A DNA stretch of 53,186 nucleotides from NCBI RefSeq assembly GCF_001187915.1, contig NZ_LGIU01000093.1, forward strand, positions 1 through 53,186, in the 5' to 3' direction. The notes below the pieces were generated by a model. It was not told the DNA's origin. It searched no databases and saw nothing but the letters and a program-made list of their open reading frames with translations. Within the stretch, counting starts at the first letter, position 1. Each line of letters starts with the position of its first letter. This document shows positions 48,903 to 53,186 of this stretch, piece after piece. The position numbers were made by a program, and so were the translations under genes. The DNA is from Arthrobacter sp. RIT-PI-e. Lineage in GTDB: Bacteria; Actinomycetota; Actinomycetes; Actinomycetales; Micrococcaceae.

Positions 48903-49705
48903 GCACGGACCACACGCTCGAGGTCCAGGACCTGACCCTCGCCTACGGCACGCACACCGTGGTGGAGGGCCTGGACCTCCACGTGCCCATGGGCAGCATC
49001 TCCGTGATCGTGGGCGCCAACGCCTGCGGCAAATCCACCCTGCTGCGCTCCATCTCCCGGCTCCTCGCACCCAAGCACGGCCAGGTGGTGCTCGACGGGC
49101 GCTCGGTGCACCAGATGCCCGCCAAGGAGCTCGCCCGGACGCTCGGCCTCCTCCCGCAGTCGCCCACCGCGCCCGAGGGCATCACCGTGGCCGACCTCGT
49201 GGGCCGCGGGCGCCACCCGCACCAGCGCATGTTCTCCCGGTGGTCACGCGAGGACGACCAGGCCGTGGCCGACGCCCTCACCGCCACGGACACCGCGGCG
49301 CTCGCCGACCGCCCCGTGGACGAGCTCTCCGGCGGGCAGCGCCAGCGGGTGTGGATCGCCATGGCCCTGGCCCAGCAGACGGACGTGCTGCTCCTGGACG
49401 AGCCCACCACGTTCCTCGACGTCAGCCACCAGCTCGAGGTCCTCGACCTCCTCACCGATCTCAACCGGTCCCGCGGCACCACCATCGTGATCGTGCTGCA
49501 CGACCTCAACCTCGCGGCGCGCTACGCGGACCACCTGATCGCGTTGACCGGGGGCCGGATCAGCGCCCTCGGCACCCCCGCGGAGGTGCTCACCGAGGAG
49601 ACCATCCGGGCGGTGTTCGGCCTGGACAGCAGGGTGGTCACCGACCCGACGTCGAACAAGCCGCTCATGCTCCCGCTCGGGCGGCACCACGTGATGGCGG
49701 AGTAG
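48899..49705 (+). CDS. Iron-siderophore ABC transporter ATPase
   Basis: A 268-residue FepC-type ATPase energising siderophore import. Walker A GANACGKST (about 40-48), signature LSGGQRQRVWIAMA, Walker B VLLLDEPTTFLD, and switch His in IVLHDLNLAARYAD. The usual GPNGCGKST has Ala for Gly at one place (ANACGKS), which is tolerated in the family. Last gene of the operon; a 13-bp terminator follows. Confidence 0.95.
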   Translation: MSTDHTLEVQDLTLAYGTHTVVEGLDLHVPMGSISVIVGANACGKSTLLRSISRLLAPKHGQVVLDGRSVHQMPAKELARTLGLLPQSPTAPEGITVADLVGRGRHPHQRMFSRWSREDDQAVADALTATDTAALADRPVDELSGGQRQRVWIAMALAQQTDVLLLDEPTTFLDVSHQLEVLDLLTDLNRSRGTTIVIVLHDLNLAARYADHLIALTGGRISALGTPAEVLTEETIRAVFGLDSRVVTDPTSNKPLMLPLGRHHVMAE

Positions 49706-49715
49706 GGGACCGCAC

Positions 49716-49746
49716 CCGGGGATCACCCGCCACGGGTGATCCCCGG
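49716..49746. terminator. Bidirectional terminator after the siderophore operon
   Basis: A perfect 13-bp stem (CCGGGGATCACCC / GGGTGATCCCCGG) with 5-nt loop GCCAC, 10 nt after the ATPase stop and 5 nt before the end of the convergent oxidoreductase. Confidence 0.8.
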
Positions 49747-49751
49747 CGGTC

Positions 49752-50681
49752 CTAGAAGGTGAGGACGATCCGACCCCGGACGCCACCGGCCTCCATGCGC
49801 CGGTGGGCCTCGGGCGCGTCCTCGGCCGGCAGGACGTCCGCGACGCGCGGGGTCAGCACGCCGCCCTCGACGGCGCGGCGCAGGCCGTCGAGCTTGTCGT
49901 GCGAGTGGTACTCGGAGAAGACCCAGACGGCCTCGAAGCGGATGCCGCGGGCCGGCTCGCCCTTCCACCCGCGCACGGCGATGAAGACCCCGCCGTCGCG
50001 CAGGGCCGGGACCGCGTCCTCGTGCAGGAGCGCGGTGTCGGCGACGGCGTCCACGCCGTCCGGGAAGATCTCCCGGATGCGGTCCGCGAGGCCGTCCCCG
50101 CGCTCGACCACGTGGTCGGGGCCGAGGGAGCGGACCAGCTCGAGGTCCTTCGATGCTGCGTCCGCCACCACGACCAGGCCCTGCTGCTTGGCGAGCTGGA
50201 CCAGGTAGTTGCCGAGCGTCCCCGCCGCGCCGGTGACGGCCAGGACCTGTCCGGGCTCGAGGGCGGCGAGTTCCAGGATCTGGACTGCGGTGAGGCCGTT
50301 CATCGGGATCGTGGCGGCCTGCTCCAGCGAACTGCCGGCGGGGATGCGGGCGATGGAATCGTCCGGTGCCACCAGGTACTCCGTGTAGGCACCCTTGTGC
50401 TCGGACAGGGGCAGGGCGATCGCCATGACCTCGTCACCCACCGTCCAGACGCTGCCGTCCCCCACCTCGTCGACGACGCCGGCGGCATCCATGCCGGGCA
50501 GGTACGGCGACGTGGACTGGCTCATGTCGTAGCTGCCGGTCCGTACCCCCGCGTCGGTGGGACTGACGGCGGCGGCACGGACCTTGATCCGGACCTCCTT
50601 CGCACCGGGGTGCGGGTCGGGCAGGTCCTGGACCTGGAGGGCCTCGGGACCGCCGAACTCAGTGACTCCGATTGCTTTCAT
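49752..50681 (-). CDS. Zinc-independent MDR oxidoreductase (quinone oxidoreductase-like)
   Basis: A 309-residue NADP-dependent medium-chain reductase. It starts with the family's KAIGVTEFGGPEALQVQDLP, has PGMDAAGVV (GxDxAG), and the Rossmann motif VTGAAGTLGNYLVQLAKQQG. No zinc-ligand cysteines are present, which fits quinone oxidoreductase / zeta-crystallin-like enzymes. GGAG lies somewhat far (10 nt) before the ATG. It converges on the siderophore operon. No link to its neighbours is evident. Confidence 0.92.
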   Translation of the reverse strand: MKAIGVTEFGGPEALQVQDLPDPHPGAKEVRIKVRAAAVSPTDAGVRTGSYDMSQSTSPYLPGMDAAGVVDEVGDGSVWTVGDEVMAIALPLSEHKGAYTEYLVAPDDSIARIPAGSSLEQAATIPMNGLTAVQILELAALEPGQVLAVTGAAGTLGNYLVQLAKQQGLVVVADAASKDLELVRSLGPDHVVERGDGLADRIREIFPDGVDAVADTALLHEDAVPALRDGGVFIAVRGWKGEPARGIRFEAVWVFSEYHSHDKLDGLRRAVEGGVLTPRVADVLPAEDAPEAHRRMEAGGVRGRIVLTF

Positions 50682-50814
50682 GCTGGATCAACTCCGATAC
50701 GTCGTGGGTGAGGCTGTTCGTGCCGACCCCGCTCGAGGCAGGGGACTGGTAGAACACGAGATCCACGGCAGGGATTCCTTCACCGTGACCGCACCCCGGG
50801 GTCACCGGGAACGA

Positions 50815-50848
50815 CGACGGGGCGCCCGCTGCTGCGGACGCCCCGTCG
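50815..50848 (-). terminator. Terminator of the beta-galactosidase gene
   Basis: A 10-bp stem CGACGGGGCG / CGCCCCGTCG, with an inner CCGC/GCGG stem, 22 nt after the minus-strand stop codon; a short TCGTT follows on that strand. The rest of 50682-50870 holds the upstream region of the oxidoreductase gene. Confidence 0.65.
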
Positions 50849-50870
50849 GGTCGGTTGGGTGCTGCTGGGA

Positions 50871-52907
50871 TCAGGCGGTGCGGACCGCCCGCGTCCTCAC
50901 CGTCACCGAGCGCGGCGCCAGCTTGGCGTCCTCACCCGTCACGGTCTCGCCCTCCACGCCGGTGATGTCCACCGGGGCGTCGGTGCGGTTGATGAGGAAG
51001 ACGTACTCGGTGCCGCCGTCGGTGCGGAGAACCTGCTCCACCTCGCCGCGGAGTTCCTCCGGCAGCTCGCTTGTCACACCGGCGCGCGCTGCGAGATCCG
51101 CCAGCACGGGGGCGATCCCCTCGGAGCCGAGACGCGCCCCCACGTACGCGGCACTGCCGGCGCCCACGGCGCGGCGGGTCCCCGCGGCGGCGCCTGCGTG
51201 CTCACCGCTGGTGTACCGGACGAGGGTCGCGACGTCGCCGGCCCGGGTGTGCACGCGGTCCGCCCACGTCGTGGCGCTCGTGCCGTTGTCCAGGGAGACG
51301 CTCTCGCCGTCGAGCAGGGGTCCGAACTCCTCGATCCGGATGCCGAGCAGCTCCGCGAGCGCACCGGGGTAGCCGCCGAGCCAGATGTGGTCGTTCTCGT
51401 CGGTGATCCCGCTGAAGTAGCTCGCCACGAGGTTGCCGCCACCCGAGACGTACTCTTCGAGACGGGTCCTCAGCTCCGCGGGGACGGTGTGCAGGATCGG
51501 TGCCACCACCAGGCCGTAGCCGGTGAGGTCGGCGGCGGAGGGGACCACGTCGGCGCGGATGCCCAGGTCCAGGAACGCGGTGTACCAGTCGAGGGCCTCC
51601 TGCTTGTAGCGCAGGCGGTCGGTGGGGTGGGAGTCCTGCTCGGAGGCCCACCAGGAGTCCCAGTCGAAGAGGATCGCGGCCGGAGCGGCACTGCGGCGTG
51701 ACCCGACGACGTCGGAGAGTCCCGCGAGCTCCTGCCCCAGGGCGACGACGTCGCGGAAGATCGGGCTGTCCTCGCCGGCGTGGGGGACCATCGCGGAGTG
51801 GAACTTCTCGGCGCCGGCCCTGGACTGCCGCCACTGGAAGTAGCAGACGGCGTCCGCGCCGTGGGCCACGTGGGTGAGGGAGTCGCGGCGGAGCGCCCCG
51901 GGCTTCTTCGGGGTGTTGATCGGCTGCCAGTTCACGGCGCTGGTGGAGTGCTCCATGAGGAACCAGGGCTTGCCGGCGGCGATGTTGCCGGTGAGGTTCG
52001 CCGAGAAGGAGAGCTCGTCCACGGCCTGCGGTCCGGGCACGAAGTAGTGGTCGTTGGAGACGAAGTCCACCTCGGCGGCCCAGTCCGCGTAGTCCATGCC
52101 CTTGGTCTCGCCCATCACCATGAAGTTGGTGGTCACGGGGATCTCCGGGGTGATGCGGTGCAGGATGTCGCGTTCCTCGCGCAGGTACTGCTTCAGGGCG
52201 TCCGAGGAGAAGCGCTTGAAGTCCAGCTGCTGCGTGGGGTTCGGGTGCGAGGCGGCCTGGCGCGGAGGCAGGATCTGCTCGAAGCGCGTGTAGCGCTGGG
52301 ACCAGAAGTCGGTCCCCCAGGCGTCGTTGAGGACGTCGATGCTGCCGTAGCGCTCGGTGAGCCAGGTGCGGAAGGCCGCGGCGGCGTCGTCGGAGTAGTC
52401 GTAGATGTTGTGGCAGCCGAGTTCGTTGGAGACGTGCCACGCGCAGATCGCGGGGTGGTCCTTGTAGCGCTCGGCCATCGCCGTGACGAGCTTCAGGGCG
52501 TGCTCGCGGAACACGGGGCTGGTGGGGCGCCAGTGCTGGCGCGCACCGGGCCAGAGTGTGCTGCCGTCCTGCGTGACGGGGAGGATCTCGGGGTGCTCGG
52601 TGGCCAGCCACGGCGGCGGGGAGGCGGTGGCGGTGGCGAGGTCCACGGCGATCCCGTTGGCGTGGAGGAGGTCGATGACCTCGTCCAGCCAGGCGAAGTT
52701 CCATTGGTCGCGCTCGGGCTGCAGGCGCGCCCAGGAGAAGATCGCGAGCGAGACCACGTTGACGCCGGCCTCGCGCATGAGCCGCACGTCCTCGTCCCAG
52801 ACCTCCCTGGGCCACTGCTCCGGGTTGTAGTCGGCGCCGTAGCCCATGCGGGGGCGCTCCGGCTCGGACGGCCAGCGCAACCAGCGGTGGGTGGGGGGTG
52901 TGGTCAC
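50871..52907 (-). CDS. Beta-galactosidase, glycoside hydrolase family 42
   Basis: A 678-residue GH42 enzyme that cleaves terminal beta-galactosides. The TIM barrel begins MGYGADYNPEQWPREVWDED; the acid/base Glu is in WHVSNELGCHN and the nucleophile Glu in WFLMEHSTSAVNW. A trimerisation domain (about 410-620) and a small C-terminal beta domain (VFLINRTDAPVDIT) follow. No signal peptide, so it is cytoplasmic. GTG 52907 is chosen because GAGGAG lies 7 nt upstream; the open frame continues to 53099 without coding character. Sugar transporters or a regulator would be expected upstream, beyond the window. Confidence 0.94.
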   Translation of the reverse strand: MTTPPTHRWLRWPSEPERPRMGYGADYNPEQWPREVWDEDVRLMREAGVNVVSLAIFSWARLQPERDQWNFAWLDEVIDLLHANGIAVDLATATASPPPWLATEHPEILPVTQDGSTLWPGARQHWRPTSPVFREHALKLVTAMAERYKDHPAICAWHVSNELGCHNIYDYSDDAAAAFRTWLTERYGSIDVLNDAWGTDFWSQRYTRFEQILPPRQAASHPNPTQQLDFKRFSSDALKQYLREERDILHRITPEIPVTTNFMVMGETKGMDYADWAAEVDFVSNDHYFVPGPQAVDELSFSANLTGNIAAGKPWFLMEHSTSAVNWQPINTPKKPGALRRDSLTHVAHGADAVCYFQWRQSRAGAEKFHSAMVPHAGEDSPIFRDVVALGQELAGLSDVVGSRRSAAPAAILFDWDSWWASEQDSHPTDRLRYKQEALDWYTAFLDLGIRADVVPSAADLTGYGLVVAPILHTVPAELRTRLEEYVSGGGNLVASYFSGITDENDHIWLGGYPGALAELLGIRIEEFGPLLDGESVSLDNGTSATTWADRVHTRAGDVATLVRYTSGEHAGAAAGTRRAVGAGSAAYVGARLGSEGIAPVLADLAARAGVTSELPEELRGEVEQVLRTDGGTEYVFLINRTDAPVDITGVEGETVTGEDAKLAPRSVTVRTRAVRTA

Positions 52908-52942
52908 GGGGTACTCCTCGGGAAAGCGGCGGGTGGTGCGTG

Positions 52943-52980
52943 CGCCGTCGTCGCCCCCTGGATCAGGGACGACGACGGCG
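52943..52980. promoter_or_regulatory. Inverted repeat upstream of the beta-galactosidase gene
   Basis: CGCCGTCGTCG and CGACGACGGCG (11 bp) enclose a second 5-bp stem CCCTG/CAGGG. It lies 36 nt before the GTG. It may be the terminator of a gene beyond the window or part of the leader. The remaining 52981-53108 shows no gene. Confidence 0.5.
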
Positions 52981-53108
52981 GGGACAGCGGGGTGGGTGGG
53001 CGGGCGGGGGCGAGCCGTTCCCTCCCCGCCGGGAACGGAGACGGCACGGTGACACCCCCCCCCGCACCCCCAGCAGAACGGGCGCCCGCGACGCTTCACC
53101 GCCCCCCG

Positions 53109-53186
53109 GGGGGGGGGGGGGGGGGGCGGGGGGCGGCGCGGCGGGAGGCGGAGGGGTGGGGTGGGGGGCGGGGGGCGCCCCGTTTC
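53109..53186. other. G-rich low-complexity contig end, probably unreliable sequence
   Basis: An unbroken run of 18 or more G is followed by almost pure G with scattered C, A and T. Nothing can be read in it. Together with the degraded mutY end it suggests contig-edge sequencing noise. Confidence 0.75.

Overview
The window is a 53-kb stretch of a very GC-rich actinobacterial chromosome. The gene content and order (mutY, small membrane protein, disA, radA, pst operon, PiT transporter, tRNA-Lys) fit Micrococcales and most resemble Micrococcaceae (Arthrobacter relatives). Coding is dense. Many genes overlap by one to four bases (TGATG, ATGA, GTGA), and at least eleven appear to have leaderless starts, with a TANNNT box 5-8 nt before the start codon. 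No rRNA, insertion sequence, phage, CRISPR array or restriction system is visible. The window looks like a whole contig: the outermost bases on both sides are G-rich when read outward and look like degraded sequence.

Left part, 1-16.8 kb: DNA maintenance (mutY fragment, disA, radA), a FUSC-type membrane protein, the high-affinity phosphate system pstSCAB behind a four-unit PHO-box array, and the low-affinity phosphate pair PiT + DUF47, convergent with it. Then come an uncharacterised gene, tRNA-Lys(UUU), a ZIP metal transporter, a broken gene, a secreted EEP-fold hydrolase, and an uncharacterised pair: a regulator with two HTH-like segments (frameshifted) overlapping a polytopic membrane protein, behind a large inverted repeat.

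Middle, 16.8-34.7 kb: the fructose PTS operon fruR-fruK-fruA-ptsH (minus strand), a 640-nt gene-free gap with an orphan terminator, a GlsB-type stress membrane protein, an alanine-rich conserved protein, DUF445, a GH15 glucoamylase/trehalase, a zinc alcohol dehydrogenase, azlCD branched-chain amino-acid exporter genes, a frameshifted cutinase, and ackA-pta. An ArsR-AHSA1 two-gene cassette follows, bracketed by three copies of a 60-nt palindromic repeat.

Right part, 34.7-53 kb: a fatty-acid desaturase with its ferredoxin reductase, divergent from a PucR/CdaR-type regulator through an extremely compact double promoter; AlkA glycosylase + SDR; DUF4193 behind a sigma-R-like promoter; an alpha/beta hydrolase; a PRC-barrel/DUF2382 stress protein; a three-gene operon of serine hydrolase, histidine kinase and response regulator; a four-gene iron-siderophore ABC importer behind a DtxR-type box; a quinone-oxidoreductase-like protein; and a GH42 beta-galactosidase.

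The best candidates for something undescribed are the 60-nt structured repeats around the ArsR cassette, the two-HTH regulator/membrane-protein pair with its 18-bp inverted repeat, and the palindrome shared by two stress-gene promoters.
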